Source: Dehalogenimonas etheniformans (lineage in GTDB: Bacteria > Chloroflexota > Dehalococcoidia > Dehalococcoidales > Dehalococcoidaceae). Taken from it: a DNA stretch of 64,000 nucleotides. The stretch lies in NCBI RefSeq assembly GCF_014672715.2, contig NZ_CP058566.2, positions 930,001-994,000 of the forward strand, read 5' to 3'. The notes below the pieces were generated by a model. The model made no database searches. It had not been told where the DNA came from and saw nothing but the letters and a program-made list of their open reading frames with translations. Position 1 is the stretch's first letter; each line of letters begins with the position of its first letter. The position numbers were made by a program, and so were the translations under genes. Below, one piece after another: positions 52,191 to 61,136 of the stretch.

Positions 52191-53879
52191 TCACATCAGT
52201 TTGAAGGCGCTGACATCGACCATGCCAAGGTCGGTCAGCTTGAGTTCTGGAATCACTGGGAGGGCTAGGAAAGACAAGGCGGCGAAGGGTGCGGAAAGTT
52301 TGACGCCAATGTCGCATGCAGCAGCCTCAACCGATTCGAAATGCTCGATCACTGTATCAAGAGGCTCTGGGGACATTAAACCGGCAACGGGCAGTGGTAG
52401 ACTGGCAATGACTTTACCCCCAACGACAGTCGCCAGCCCACCTCCCATTTCGATTACGGCCTGAACCGCCGCAAAAATATCTTCATCGGAGGTGCCGACG
52501 CAGACGATATTGTGCGAATCATGGGCTACGGATGAGGCAATGGCGCCGTTTTTCATACCGAAGCCCCTTACCAAACCCTTGCCGATGTTGCCGGTAGCCT
52601 TGTGTCGTTCGACGACTACGATTTTGAGGATATCGCCTTTGAAATCAGGGATTGAATTGACTTTTTCTTTCAGGTAGCGGGTCACGATCTGACCGGGGAT
52701 AACCTCGATAACCGGTGTTTCAGCGCCAGAGAAACTCATGCAAAGGTCGGCGGCGGTGAAGGGCTTGACGTTCGTGCTTTTGCGCAGTCGCGATGGTGCT
52801 CGGCTTTTGGCTTTGAACAATGCTTTGTCATTCCTGGCAACAAGTTTACCCTTGAAATAGACATCCGTGATCTCGAATTCTTCGAGGTTACTGATAATCA
52901 GGAGGTTGGCCGCGTACCCGGGAGCTATGGCACCTATTTGTCTTAAGCCAAAGTACTCTGCTGGGTTGATAGTAGCGAGTTGAATTGCCCGGACGGGATG
53001 GAGACCAAGTCTTATAGCTTTACGGACTACGGCGTCAATGTCACCGTCTCGTTTAAGATCAGAACAGGAACGATCGTCAACGACAAACATGCAACGTTTG
53101 TAGGTCTTATCGGTGACTAACGGCAGCAATTCTGCAAGGTTTTTTTCGGTGGAACCTTCGCGGATCATAATATGGATCCCGCGGGAAAGTTTCTCTCTGG
53201 CTTCTTCAAGGCGAGTCGATTCATGATCGGAGCCGATGCCTGCCGAGACGTACGCGTTCAAATCACGGCCTGTAATCCCCGGTGCGTGGCCATCGATGAC
53301 TTTGCCGTCCGAAGCCTTGATTTTATCGAGGACGCCGTCATCTCCGAACAAAACGCCCGGGAAATTCATCATCTCGCCCAAACCGATGACGCCTTTTTTC
53401 TTCAGGAGTCGAGAGATGTCTTTAGTGGTTACTGTCGCGCCGGAGGTTTCCAGGTGGGTAGCGGGTACGCAGGAAGGGGCCATCACATGAAGGTCAATCG
53501 GCAATTTTTTACCAGCTTTGAGAATGTAGTCGATGCCGCCAGTGCCAACTACATTTGTTAGTTCGTGGAGATCAGTAATTACAGTGGTTGTACCTCGAGT
53601 CGAAACCGCTCGAGCGTATTCTCCGATATCCAGCATGGAGCTTTCGATATGGGTGTGGCCATCAATTAAGCCTGGGACCAGATATTTTCCGCCAAGATCG
53701 ATCGTCACTTTGGCTTCCGTGTAGTCGCCGATGCCCGCGATCACGCCATTGCTTACAACTACGGAACCGGCTTCGATTTCACCCGAGAAAACGTTGACGA
53801 TCCTGGCGTTCTTGAACAGGATGTCAGCCGGCTCCTGGCCTCGGGCTACTTTAATCGTCCGAAGCAAGTTGTCCGGCAT
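52191..53879 (-). CDS. ade: adenine deaminase
   Basis: 562 residues. Amidohydrolase that turns adenine into hypoxanthine. LVPGLIDGHTHIESSML (metal ligands), PSCVPATHLETSGA, GEMMNFPGVL, GHAPGITGRDLNAYVSAGIGSDHE, FVVDDRSCSDLKRDG, LGLHPVRAIQLATINPAEYFGL and DSHNIVCVGTS. ATG 53879 has GGAGG 9 nt upstream, inside the end of hpt (29-nt overlap); the frame continues 26 codons further without family similarity. Confidence 0.94.
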   Translation of the reverse strand: MPDNLLRTIKVARGQEPADILFKNARIVNVFSGEIEAGSVVVSNGVIAGIGDYTEAKVTIDLGGKYLVPGLIDGHTHIESSMLDIGEYARAVSTRGTTTVITDLHELTNVVGTGGIDYILKAGKKLPIDLHVMAPSCVPATHLETSGATVTTKDISRLLKKKGVIGLGEMMNFPGVLFGDDGVLDKIKASDGKVIDGHAPGITGRDLNAYVSAGIGSDHESTRLEEAREKLSRGIHIMIREGSTEKNLAELLPLVTDKTYKRCMFVVDDRSCSDLKRDGDIDAVVRKAIRLGLHPVRAIQLATINPAEYFGLRQIGAIAPGYAANLLIISNLEEFEITDVYFKGKLVARNDKALFKAKSRAPSRLRKSTNVKPFTAADLCMSFSGAETPVIEVIPGQIVTRYLKEKVNSIPDFKGDILKIVVVERHKATGNIGKGLVRGFGMKNGAIASSVAHDSHNIVCVGTSDEDIFAAVQAVIEMGGGLATVVGGKVIASLPLPVAGLMSPEPLDTVIEHFESVEAAACDIGVKLSAPFAALSFLALPVIPELKLTDLGMVDVSAFKLM

Positions 53880-54429
53880 CAGGAGCTTCCTCCATGGTGA
53901 AGATCTCAGGCAAGTGGCGATAGTGCTGGGAGAAATCCAGGCCGTAGCCAACGACAAATTTATCAGGGATGGTGAAACCTGAATATGCGATCTTCACCCG
54001 AACTTGGTGCCTGGCAGGCTTATCCATGAGGGCGCAGATACTGATCGAAGCCGGTTTATGTTTTGAAAAATATTTCATTATGGCTTCAATGCAAAGACCG
54101 GTATCTACGATGTCTTCAATAATCAGGATGTGGCGACCAGCGAGACGAGCGGTGGGTTCTGCCGTGATTTTGATTTGTCCGGTACTTGTTGTCCCATTGC
54201 CGTAACTCGAAGTGCCGATAAAATCAATTTCGGTTGGAATGCTTAACTCCCTGACCAGGTCCGACAGAAAGATCACTGAGCCTTTGAGAACGCCGACCAC
54301 CAGAGGGTCTTTACCCGCGAAGTCACGGGATATTTGCGCTGAAAGCCTTCTAACGACCTCGGAAATCTCTTCACGAGAATACAATCGCTTCAGCTCAAAA
54401 GGGGGTTTCACAGCCAAAATTATAGTCAT
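53851..54429 (-). CDS. hpt: hypoxanthine phosphoribosyltransferase
   Basis: 192 residues. Converts hypoxanthine (made by the downstream adenine deaminase) to IMP. VVGVLKGSVIFLSDLVREL, PRPP loop HILIIEDIVDTGLCIEAI, and PDKFVVGYGLDFSQHYRHLPEI near the C-terminus. First gene of hpt-ade-PRTase. Promoter box TATACT lies 6 nt before the ATG. Confidence 0.95.
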   Translation of the reverse strand: MTIILAVKPPFELKRLYSREEISEVVRRLSAQISRDFAGKDPLVVGVLKGSVIFLSDLVRELSIPTEIDFIGTSSYGNGTTSTGQIKITAEPTARLAGRHILIIEDIVDTGLCIEAIMKYFSKHKPASISICALMDKPARHQVRVKIAYSGFTIPDKFVVGYGLDFSQHYRHLPEIFTMEEAPDAGQLASDD

Positions 54430-54435
54430 TAGGCT

Positions 54436-54441
54436 AGTATA
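54436..54441 (-). promoter_or_regulatory. -10 box 6 nt before hpt
   Basis: TATACT on the minus strand, six bases (AGCCTA), then the hpt ATG; no Shine-Dalgarno. A TGAGAC-like -35 sits 18 nt upstream. Leaderless geometry. Confidence 0.45.
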
Positions 54442-54543
54442 TGTCTACCCAAAAGGCGGGTCTCATTACTTATTATGCATGTTATAATAGCCACTGGTTT
54501 GGCTTGTGTTGTAAATGGACGATGGGTCTGCAAAGGAGTACAA

Positions 54544-55461
54544 GTGGTAATTAAGGTTGAGAACCTGGTCAAGGTTTACGGACCGATTCGAGCGGTCGAT
54601 GGCATTAGTTTTGAGGTAAACAAAGGCGAAGTCTTCGGCATGCTAGGCCCGAATGGTGCCGGAAAGACTACGACTGTGGAAATTATTGAGGGTTTGCGCA
54701 CCCAAGATTCTGGTACTGTCACCGTGCTTGGATTGGACTCCCAAAAAGCCACCAAGGAGATCAAGCAACGGATTGGGGCTCAACTGCAAACGCCTTCGCT
54801 GATGCCTACGCTGACCGTGGAAGAATTGCTGGATGTGTTCGCCGGATTCTATGAGAAATCCCTACCAACGAAAGACCTTCTGGAAATTGTTTCACTCACG
54901 GAAAGCCGGAAAGTGTTGGTGAAAAATCTATCAGGCGGTCAACTGCAACGCCTCTCGGTTGCCATGGCGCTAGTGAACGATCCGGAAATTGCCTTCCTTG
55001 ATGAGCCTACCACCGGACTCGATCCTCAGGTGAGGCGGAGCATGTGGCAGGTCATCGAGGATATGAAAGCTAAGGGCAAGACGATTTTCATGACAACTCA
55101 TTATATGGAGGAAGCCGAAAGACTCTGCGACCGTATTGCTATCGTTGATCATGGCAAGATCATCGCACTTGATACACCAAGGGGATTGATTAACTCCAAT
55201 TTCAAGGAACAAGCAATTCAATTCGAGCTTGAGCCCCGCCCTTCTAACGAAATCCTCCTGTCTTTTCCCGGCGCCACAAGCGTCGCAACCGATCTAAACG
55301 AGGTCGTTATTTACACTAAAGACGTACCTGGAACAATGTCGGCGGCGATCAAATATGCTGAAGCAAATTGCTCCCCTCCTCAATTAAAAGATCTCCGCGT
55401 CCGTCAGGCCTCCCTAGAGGATGTATTTTTGAAGTTGACCGGAAGGAAGATCAGGGAATGA
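54544..55461 (+). CDS. ABC transporter ATP-binding protein (ABC-2 exporter type)
   Basis: 305 residues from GTG 54544 with AAAGGAG 5 nt upstream; an ATG at 54475 would overlap a promoter TATAAT. Walker A LGPNGAGKTTTVEII, Q-loop QLQTPSLMPTLTV, signature NLSGGQLQRLSVAMAL, Walker B IAFLDEPTTGLDPQ, H-loop TTHYMEEAERLCDR. Works with the following permease as a drug/lipid/polysaccharide-type exporter (DrrA/NatA family); substrate unknown. Confidence 0.95.
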   Translation: MVIKVENLVKVYGPIRAVDGISFEVNKGEVFGMLGPNGAGKTTTVEIIEGLRTQDSGTVTVLGLDSQKATKEIKQRIGAQLQTPSLMPTLTVEELLDVFAGFYEKSLPTKDLLEIVSLTESRKVLVKNLSGGQLQRLSVAMALVNDPEIAFLDEPTTGLDPQVRRSMWQVIEDMKAKGKTIFMTTHYMEEAERLCDRIAIVDHGKIIALDTPRGLINSNFKEQAIQFELEPRPSNEILLSFPGATSVATDLNEVVIYTKDVPGTMSAAIKYAEANCSPPQLKDLRVRQASLEDVFLKLTGRKIRE

Positions 55462-56540
55462 CCGCTTTTACGAAATTACTCGTTGCCAACTTCAGAATGT
55501 TCGTGCGCGACAGGACTGCACTCTTTTTTACTTTCGCTTTCCCCTTGATCTTTATTGGGCTCTTCGGAATGGTCTTCGGTGGAAGCAACTCGGTCAACTA
55601 CAAAATCGGCCTCGTCCAGGAAGATACATCAATTATCAGCCAGCACATGGCGGATGCCTTCAAACAGATCCCCATTTTTACGGTATCCGAAGACACTCTA
55701 GATAATTCCCTTAATTCCTTGAAAAAGGGCGATCTTTCGGCGGTTGTTGTAATTCCCGCCGGTACTGATGCGACTATTAACAGCGGTAGTGCCGCAGCAA
55801 TTACTCTTTACCATGACCCGTCACAAACTGCCACGGCACAGGTGATTCTACCGGTGATGCAGCAGTTTGTGGATCAGTTCAATCGGCAGATTACTCAAGC
55901 ACCGGTTGCTGTAACTTTGACCGAAAAATCGATCCTTTCAAGCAATCTGCGTTTTATCGACTTTTTCGTACCTGGTATCCTCGGCATGTCAATAATGCAG
56001 AGTGGACTCTTCGGCGTGCTGCCGCTTATCGAATGGCGCGAGAAGAAGGTACTGAAACGGCTTGGGGTAACGCCTCTGTCCCGTAGTACCGTGGTTACCA
56101 GCCAGTTGGTTTTCCGCCTCGGAATCGTCGTCTTACAATCCGCGGTGATTCTTGCTGTGGCCAAATTTGGCTATCGTGTTCCCATCCTTGGGAACTGGTT
56201 TTTGCTCTTGGGCCTCATTATGCTTGGCACTCTGCTTTTTGTGGCTCTGGGTTATGTAGTTGGAGCACGAGTTAAAACGGTAGAAGGTGCAAACCCCATC
56301 GTCCAGTTGATTTCCTTCCCGATGATGTTCCTTTCCGGCATATTCTGGCCAGTTGATATCATGCCTGCCTTCATCAAGCCGGTGGTTACAGCCATGCCTC
56401 TGACTTACCTTGGAGACGGCCTGCGGCAAGTTATGGTTGAATCGACCCCGTTATATCCTCTAGGAGTCGATATCCTGGTAATGTTCGCTTGGTTAGCGGT
56501 GTGCATGCTCGTCACCGTCCGGCTTTTCAAGTGGGAATGA
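55458..56540 (+). CDS. ABC-2 type transporter permease
   Basis: 360 residues from ATG 55458, overlapping the ATPase stop by 4 nt. One N-terminal membrane helix (TALFFTFAFPLIFIGLFGMVF), a ~170-residue extracytoplasmic domain, then five helices (FFVPGILGMSIMQSGLFGVL; VVLQSAVILAVAKFGY; WFLLLGLIMLGTLLFVALGYVVG; ISFPMMFLSGIFWPVDIMP; ILVMFAWLAVCMLVTVRLF). Typical DrrB/YhhJ-like half transporter. Followed by a bidirectional terminator. Confidence 0.94.
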   Translation: MTAFTKLLVANFRMFVRDRTALFFTFAFPLIFIGLFGMVFGGSNSVNYKIGLVQEDTSIISQHMADAFKQIPIFTVSEDTLDNSLNSLKKGDLSAVVVIPAGTDATINSGSAAAITLYHDPSQTATAQVILPVMQQFVDQFNRQITQAPVAVTLTEKSILSSNLRFIDFFVPGILGMSIMQSGLFGVLPLIEWREKKVLKRLGVTPLSRSTVVTSQLVFRLGIVVLQSAVILAVAKFGYRVPILGNWFLLLGLIMLGTLLFVALGYVVGARVKTVEGANPIVQLISFPMMFLSGIFWPVDIMPAFIKPVVTAMPLTYLGDGLRQVMVESTPLYPLGVDILVMFAWLAVCMLVTVRLFKWE

Positions 56541-56565
56541 TGTGCCTTCCTACCGAATGAAAAAA

Positions 56566-56588
56566 GGCGCCCCCCGGGCGCCTTTTTT
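56566..56588. terminator. bidirectional terminator between ABC permease and queA
   Basis: Stem GGCGCCC / GGGCGCC with a 3-base centre, preceded by AAAAAA and followed by TTTTTT, so it can end transcripts from both convergent genes. Confidence 0.9.
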
Positions 56589-56601
56589 CATAAAACGCCC
56601 A

Positions 56602-57639
56602 TCAGTGAATGAGCATACTGTCCCCGAAGCTATAAAACCGATACTGCTCGTCGACCGCTTCCTGGTAAGCTTGTTTTAAGGTTTCCCGACCGACAAATGC
56701 CGATGCAAGCATGAGTGGAGTACCGCGCGGAAGGTGGAAGTTGGTGATCAAATGATCGATTACCTGAAAATGGAAACCAGGCAATATGAACAGCTCGACC
56801 CAACCCTCGAATTCTTTTAACGGCAATCCTTGAGTCATCGCCGCCCATTCCAGGGTCCTGACGGTAGACGTTCCGACACCAAAAACCCTGCCGCTTGATG
56901 CCTTCACATCGTTTATAGCTTGTGCGGTTTCACTGGGTAAGATCGCATACTCGCGGTGAATTGGGTGAAACGCTGGATCCTCTTCTTTGACCGGACGGAA
57001 AGTGTCCAGGCCAATATGAAGCGTCACGAACAGTAGCTTCACTCCTTTTTTTTCGATGGCTTTCAACAGTTCCGGCGTGAAATGCAAACCTGCGGTTGGC
57101 GCTGCCACGCTGCCGGCTACCCGGCTGTATACTGTTTGATAGCGTTCAGCCTCAGATTCAGTCAATTGATGATGAATGTAGGGAGGTAAGGCTAAGATAC
57201 CCAGATCAGTCAAATGTTCTTCATCGGTTAATCGAATAAGAGCGGTACCATCATCTGATTTAGAGATGATTTCGAACGTAGAGGAGGTTGGATTTCCCGA
57301 CCTATCGCATAGATTTACTACAGTCCCAATGTTAAGCCGCTTGGCGGGTTTAATAAGAGCCTGCCACTCGCCGTACGCGCGCCGAAGTAGCAACAATGCT
57401 TCAACGTGAGCACCGGTACCCTTTTTAATTCCAAACAACCGGGCTGGAATCACTCTCGAATCATTGAAGACAAGAGCATCACCCGGTCGCAAGTAATCGA
57501 TAATATCTGAAAAACACCTGTGTTCGATTCCTCTTCTAAACCGGTCAAGGACTAGTAACTTGGATGAATCTCGCGGGTCGACGGGAGTTTGAGCAATTAA
57601 CTCAAGCGGGAGATTATAGTCAAAATCTGAGGTTTTCAA
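56602..57639 (-). CDS. queA: S-adenosylmethionine:tRNA ribosyltransferase-isomerase
   Basis: 345 residues, standard. Moves the ribosyl group of SAM to preQ1 in tRNA to give epoxyqueuosine. FDYNLPLELIAQTPVDPRDSSKLLVL, ALVFNDSRVIPARLFG, VAAPTAGLHFTPELLKAIE, FVTLHIGLDTFRPV, GVGTSTVRTLEWAA and TNFHLPRGTPLMLASAFVG. The product is the substrate of QueH (7.7-8.3 kb). Confidence 0.97.
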   Translation of the reverse strand: MKTSDFDYNLPLELIAQTPVDPRDSSKLLVLDRFRRGIEHRCFSDIIDYLRPGDALVFNDSRVIPARLFGIKKGTGAHVEALLLLRRAYGEWQALIKPAKRLNIGTVVNLCDRSGNPTSSTFEIISKSDDGTALIRLTDEEHLTDLGILALPPYIHHQLTESEAERYQTVYSRVAGSVAAPTAGLHFTPELLKAIEKKGVKLLFVTLHIGLDTFRPVKEEDPAFHPIHREYAILPSETAQAINDVKASSGRVFGVGTSTVRTLEWAAMTQGLPLKEFEGWVELFILPGFHFQVIDHLITNFHLPRGTPLMLASAFVGRETLKQAYQEAVDEQYRFYSFGDSMLIH

Positions 57640-57709
57640 GGTAGCTAATTATACTGGTTCATCGACCTTCACCGCCATGAAGCCGGTTTACCAAGTCTGG
57701 CCGATATGT

Positions 57710-57715
57710 TATCCT
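57710..57715 (+). promoter_or_regulatory. extended -10 box 8 nt before surE
   Basis: TGT-TATCCT, then eight bases (AACTTCTC) to the GTG start; no Shine-Dalgarno. Weak leaderless candidate. Confidence 0.35.
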
Positions 57716-57723
57716 AACTTCTC

Positions 57724-58506
57724 GTGAAAATACTCCTTTCCAATGACGACGGCATTCATTCAGCCGGGCTTTGGATCCTGGCTAACCATTTGAATCAGGT
57801 TGATTCGGTCACCATCGTTGCGCCGGATAGAGAGCAGAGCGCCACCGGGACTTCCGTCACTCTGCGGCATCCCCTGCGAATCAGCAAAGTTGCCTCCCAG
57901 CTTGATGGCGTAGAGTGCTGGGCTACAGAGGGTCTTCCCGGGGACGCGGTCATACTGGGACTGGAACATGTCCTGGAAAAACCGGTGGACTTGGTGGTCT
58001 CAGGTATCAACAACGGACCAAACGTTGGCGATGATGTTCTGATCTCCGGCACCGTCGGAGCGGCATTGCAGGCTTACCTCCGGAACGTACCGGCTATTGC
58101 CATTTCTACCTTCAACATCGAATCCACCAACCACGAGACTCCGGCTCGGCTGGCAGCCATCATCGCCGCCGATATCGCTTCCGGCAGATTGACCGGTGAC
58201 ATCTTCCTGAACATCAACACCCCAGATATCCCGCTTGATCGGATCAAGGGTGTTCGATTGTGCCACCTGGCGCATAAGACCCACATAGATACGGTTAAGG
58301 AAGGCCACGACGGCCGCCGTGAGTTTTACTGGCTGGTGCGCAGTAAGCTAGATTTTGAAGCTGAGGCTGGTACAGATATCAAAGCCATCGAGCAAAATTG
58401 CATATCAGTCACCGAACTTCACACCAATCTGTTCCGAAAGCCTCCGATAGCGACGCTCGAAATCCTTTGCAACGAATGGTTTCACACGCTCAAAGAAGAC
58501 CGATAA
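57724..58506 (+). CDS. surE: 5'-nucleotidase SurE
   Basis: 260 residues. Metal-dependent nucleoside-5'-monophosphate phosphatase. D8 and D9 in ILLSNDDGIHSAGL, SATGTSVTLRHPLRI, GLPGDAVILGLEHVL, VSGINNGPNVGDDVLISGTVGAA (with the conserved Asn), IAISTFN. Likely purine/pyrimidine salvage or stress survival role. GTG start. Confidence 0.95.
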   Translation: MKILLSNDDGIHSAGLWILANHLNQVDSVTIVAPDREQSATGTSVTLRHPLRISKVASQLDGVECWATEGLPGDAVILGLEHVLEKPVDLVVSGINNGPNVGDDVLISGTVGAALQAYLRNVPAIAISTFNIESTNHETPARLAAIIAADIASGRLTGDIFLNINTPDIPLDRIKGVRLCHLAHKTHIDTVKEGHDGRREFYWLVRSKLDFEAEAGTDIKAIEQNCISVTELHTNLFRKPPIATLEILCNEWFHTLKEDR

Positions 58507-58779
58507 ACCCTCATGGGATTTGCATACCGAATACCTCCAATTTATCGCAATAGTCTTGCGCCAAAAAACGTCTTCAAATAACCATCATTTCTCCCTTCAT
58601 CCTTGATTGATGTCCTTTTTTAGTCTTCCTTTTTCGTGGTGACAAAAATAGGTATTTTTACGCATTTGAAATAGCTCCATCTTCTTCTAACATATAGTTG
58701 AGTAGTGCGATATCTAAGGGGGATCGCTGTGTCGTCCAGCTCTCACCGATTCTCAGCAGTGAAAGAAAGAAGGCGGAAT

Positions 58780-59091
58780 ATGGCTACTTTTGACATCGGC
58801 TCCAAGGATGAATTAAGAAATGGAACCATGGCCGGGAAAACAGCCGGAGGACAGCAAATCCTCGTTGCCAACATTGACGGTCAGTTTTATGCGATGGGCG
58901 ACGTTTGCACCCATATGGGTGTCTGTAATTTGTCCGAAGGATTTCTCGATAGCGATCAGGTTGAGTGTTATTGCCACGGCTCGATTTTCAATGTGAAAAC
59001 CGGACAAGTTGTAAGTGGTCCGGCGACGACTCCAGAGCCGGTCTATCCCGTAACGATTCATGGGGACCGATTATTTGTTGATATCCAATAG
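58780..59091 (+). CDS. Rieske 2Fe-2S ferredoxin-type protein
   Basis: 103 residues from ATG 58780; an upstream in-frame start at 58705 adds 25 residues of no known similarity. Rieske ligands: DVCTHMGV (Cys-x-His) and CYCHGSIFNV (Cys-x2-His). Small soluble electron carrier like NirD or BphA3 ferredoxins, with the end TTPEPVYPVTIHGDRLFVDI. Partner unknown. The 273-bp gap upstream (58507-58779) holds no gene that I can see. Confidence 0.9.
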   Translation: MATFDIGSKDELRNGTMAGKTAGGQQILVANIDGQFYAMGDVCTHMGVCNLSEGFLDSDQVECYCHGSIFNVKTGQVVSGPATTPEPVYPVTIHGDRLFVDIQ

Positions 59092-59133
59092 CCAAGGAGT
59101 ACCAAAACGTCAGGCGATCCGGCTCAACTCGTT

Positions 59134-59559
59134 TTGACTCTCGGGCATTCCACTAGGACGCTGGAGTCGTTTATCAGTACATTAAAGTCCTATGGCGCTG
59201 ACGTGGTCTTGGATATTCGTACCATTCCAAGGTCGCGCCATAATCCGCAGTTCAATCAGGAAACGCTTCCGGATTGGTCGAAAACGGAAGGAGTAGAGTA
59301 TGCCCACTTGACCGGGCTTGGAGGACTGAAGCATGCGAGCCCTGACTCTATCAATACCGGCTGGCTCAACGCCAGTTTCAGAGGATTTGCGGATTACATG
59401 CAAACCGGTGCGCTTACGGAGGCCCTTAACCAACCTATAGAGATCACTAATCGGAAATTGCCGGTGTTGATGTGTGCCGAAATGTTGCCTTGGCGTTGCC
59501 ACCGTTCGCTAATTGCTGACGCCTTGGTGATACGAGGCTATGCCGTCAAACATATCTGA
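59134..59559 (+). CDS. DUF488 family protein
   Basis: 141 residues from the conservative TTG at 59134. DUF488 signature: LGHSTRTLESFISTLKSYG, VLDIRTIPRSRHNPQFN, LTGLGGLKHA, LMCAEMLPWRCHRSLIAD. Family function unknown (proposed nucleic-acid or ligand binding, with conserved Arg and Cys). The frame stays open upstream, and an ideal AAGGAG (59094-59099) lies 7 nt before an ACG at 59107, which would give an N-terminus (M)SGDPAQLVLTLGHS; the TTG has no ribosome site. The true start may therefore be 59107. Confidence 0.88.
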   Translation: MTLGHSTRTLESFISTLKSYGADVVLDIRTIPRSRHNPQFNQETLPDWSKTEGVEYAHLTGLGGLKHASPDSINTGWLNASFRGFADYMQTGALTEALNQPIEITNRKLPVLMCAEMLPWRCHRSLIADALVIRGYAVKHI

Positions 59560-59887
59560 ACGATTCGAAATGGTTGCAACATAAACTCACTCCATGGGCA
59601 AGCGTTCATGGGATCCTTATTACTATCCGGCTTCAAAGCCCTAATTTCTCTATTTTGAGCATCTACATCGGGAAAATTGGGGAATCGAATTGCATCCCTC
59701 TTAGAGTCCATTTCTAGTTAAAATACCGAAGGAGGTCCTTTTCTCCCAAATGCTTTAATTTGAAAGCCGGTTCCACTATAATAATTTCATAAACTAGTCC
59801 GCTTGTATCTTTCCTTTGAAAGAACGAGACGGCAATAGCCTTGAAGGAAATGCCTTCTCTGCTTTTGCCGGGAAGGCATTAAGTTTT
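59560..59887 (+). other. intergenic leader of the pantothenate operon
   Basis: 328 bases with no intact gene. Contains a TATAAT at 59777-59782 likely driving the pan operon, and a 9-bp inverted repeat AATGCCTTC (59849-59857) / GAAGGCATT (59872-59880) ending 7 nt before the first ATG; the purine-rich GGGAAGG ribosome site lies in its right arm. An in-frame TTG at 59816 would put the repeat inside the gene instead. Confidence 0.5.
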
Positions 59888-60754
59888 ATGGCATGCAATT
59901 CACAAAGAATCGGAATAATTGGAGCCGGCAAGGTCGGCAATGCACTGGCCGTCGCCCTGATAAAAGCCGGTTATTCTGTCAATGCTGTTTCCAGCCGTAC
60001 CATTTCTTCGGCATACAAGTTGGCAGATAAACTCCCATCCGCCGTTGTTTTCGAGAGCCCAAAAGAAATAGCTACCGTCTGTGACCTTATCTTCATAACA
60101 ACTCCGGATTCGGCAATCAGAGATGTCGCTACTTCTATTTCTTCCCGGTCCGGCTTGATGGTTAGCCATGTAGCCGCCTCAGTATCTCTCTCAGTCCTCG
60201 ATGGTTTAAGGGAAGATGGGGCTATAACCGGAGTGTTTCATCCGCTTCAGGCAATCAGTTCCAAAAATTCAGAAATCTTGCCAGGAATCACCTTCGCTAT
60301 TGAAGCCGAAGAGCCTCTGTTTAGTTTACTTCAGCAAATAGCATCCAGGCTAGGCGGACGTACCGTTGAACTCAAAGAAAATGACCGGGTTTTTTACCAT
60401 GCCTCAGCAATTATCGCATCAAACTACCTTGTAGCCCTAGTCAATACCGCTGCGGAATTATGGCAGGGTTTTGGAACCAAAGAGCAGGCAATACGGGCGT
60501 TGATGCCGCTAATAAGGGGAACTCTCGATAACATCGAACAAATTGGAATACCGGAATGCCTCACCGGGCCGATTTCGCGAGGTGATAAGGAGACGATCAA
60601 GGCGCATTTAATGTTATTACAAGAATCTGCGCCTCGAACATTGGATATGTACAAATTACTTGGTTTGAACACAATCCCCCTGGCGTTATACAAAGGAAGT
60701 ATCGATCAGGCCAAGGCAACCGAATTAAAAGAACTCCTGGAGACAAATTCGTGA
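59888..60754 (+). CDS. Rossmann/DUF2520 oxidoreductase, probable PanG-type ketopantoate reductase
   Basis: 288 residues from ATG 59888. NADP-binding Rossmann start [18 protein letters not shown], then [10 protein letters not shown] and a helical C-terminal DUF2520 domain ([55 protein letters not shown]). Standard panE is not seen; the gene starts the panD-panB-panC operon, and pathway logic needs a ketopantoate reductase between PanB and PanC. DUF2520 proteins of the PanG type are known to do this, so the role is likely but inferred. Confidence 0.8.
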   Translation: MACNSQRIGIIGAGKVGNALAVALIKAGYSVNAVSSRTISSAYKLADKLPSAVVFESPKEIATVCDLIFITTPDSAIRDVATSISSRSGLMVSHVAASVSLSVLDGLREDGAITGVFHPLQAISSKNSEILPGITFAIEAEEPLFSLLQQIASRLGGRTVELKENDRVFYHASAIIASNYLVALVNTAAELWQGFGTKEQAIRALMPLIRGTLDNIEQIGIPECLTGPISRGDKETIKAHLMLLQESAPRTLDMYKLLGLNTIPLALYKGSIDQAKATELKELLETNS

Positions 60755-61128
60755 GAACCATGTTAAAAAGCAAACTACATCGTGCTCGGGTTACCCGCTG
60801 CAATCTGGATTACGAAGGAAGCATAACAATCGATCGTGATCTCTTGAAGGTCGCAGATATCTTACCTTTCGAACAGGTCCAGGTCTTGAACTTGAACAAC
60901 GGCGCAAGGTTCGCTACATATGCCATTGAAGGTGAAGCCGGTAGCGGCGAGATCGGTCTCAATGGAGCTGCCGCCCGCTGCGCCTGCAAAGGCGATACGG
61001 TCATCATTCTGACCTATGATCAGGTTGCCGAGGAACAACTCTCTAGCCACATGCCAAAACTGGTATATGTAGATGAGAACAACCGGATCGTCATTGTAAA
61101 ACATGCCTTAGGCGCTATCTCATTTTAG
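60751..61128 (+). CDS. panD: aspartate 1-decarboxylase
   Basis: 125 residues. Makes beta-alanine from aspartate. GTG start (overlapping the upstream stop by 4 nt) aligns with the family start [14 protein letters not shown]. Self-cleaving Gly-Ser site in DYEGSITID gives the pyruvoyl group; also [27 protein letters not shown]. Normal length. Confidence 0.96.
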   Translation: MRTMLKSKLHRARVTRCNLDYEGSITIDRDLLKVADILPFEQVQVLNLNNGARFATYAIEGEAGSGEIGLNGAAARCACKGDTVIILTYDQVAEEQLSSHMPKLVYVDENNRIVIVKHALGAISF

Positions 61129-61136
61129 GAGTAGAG

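Noticed and set aside
52144-53797. Several plus-strand frames opposite ade
   Set aside because: They are shadows of the well-conserved adenine deaminase frame.
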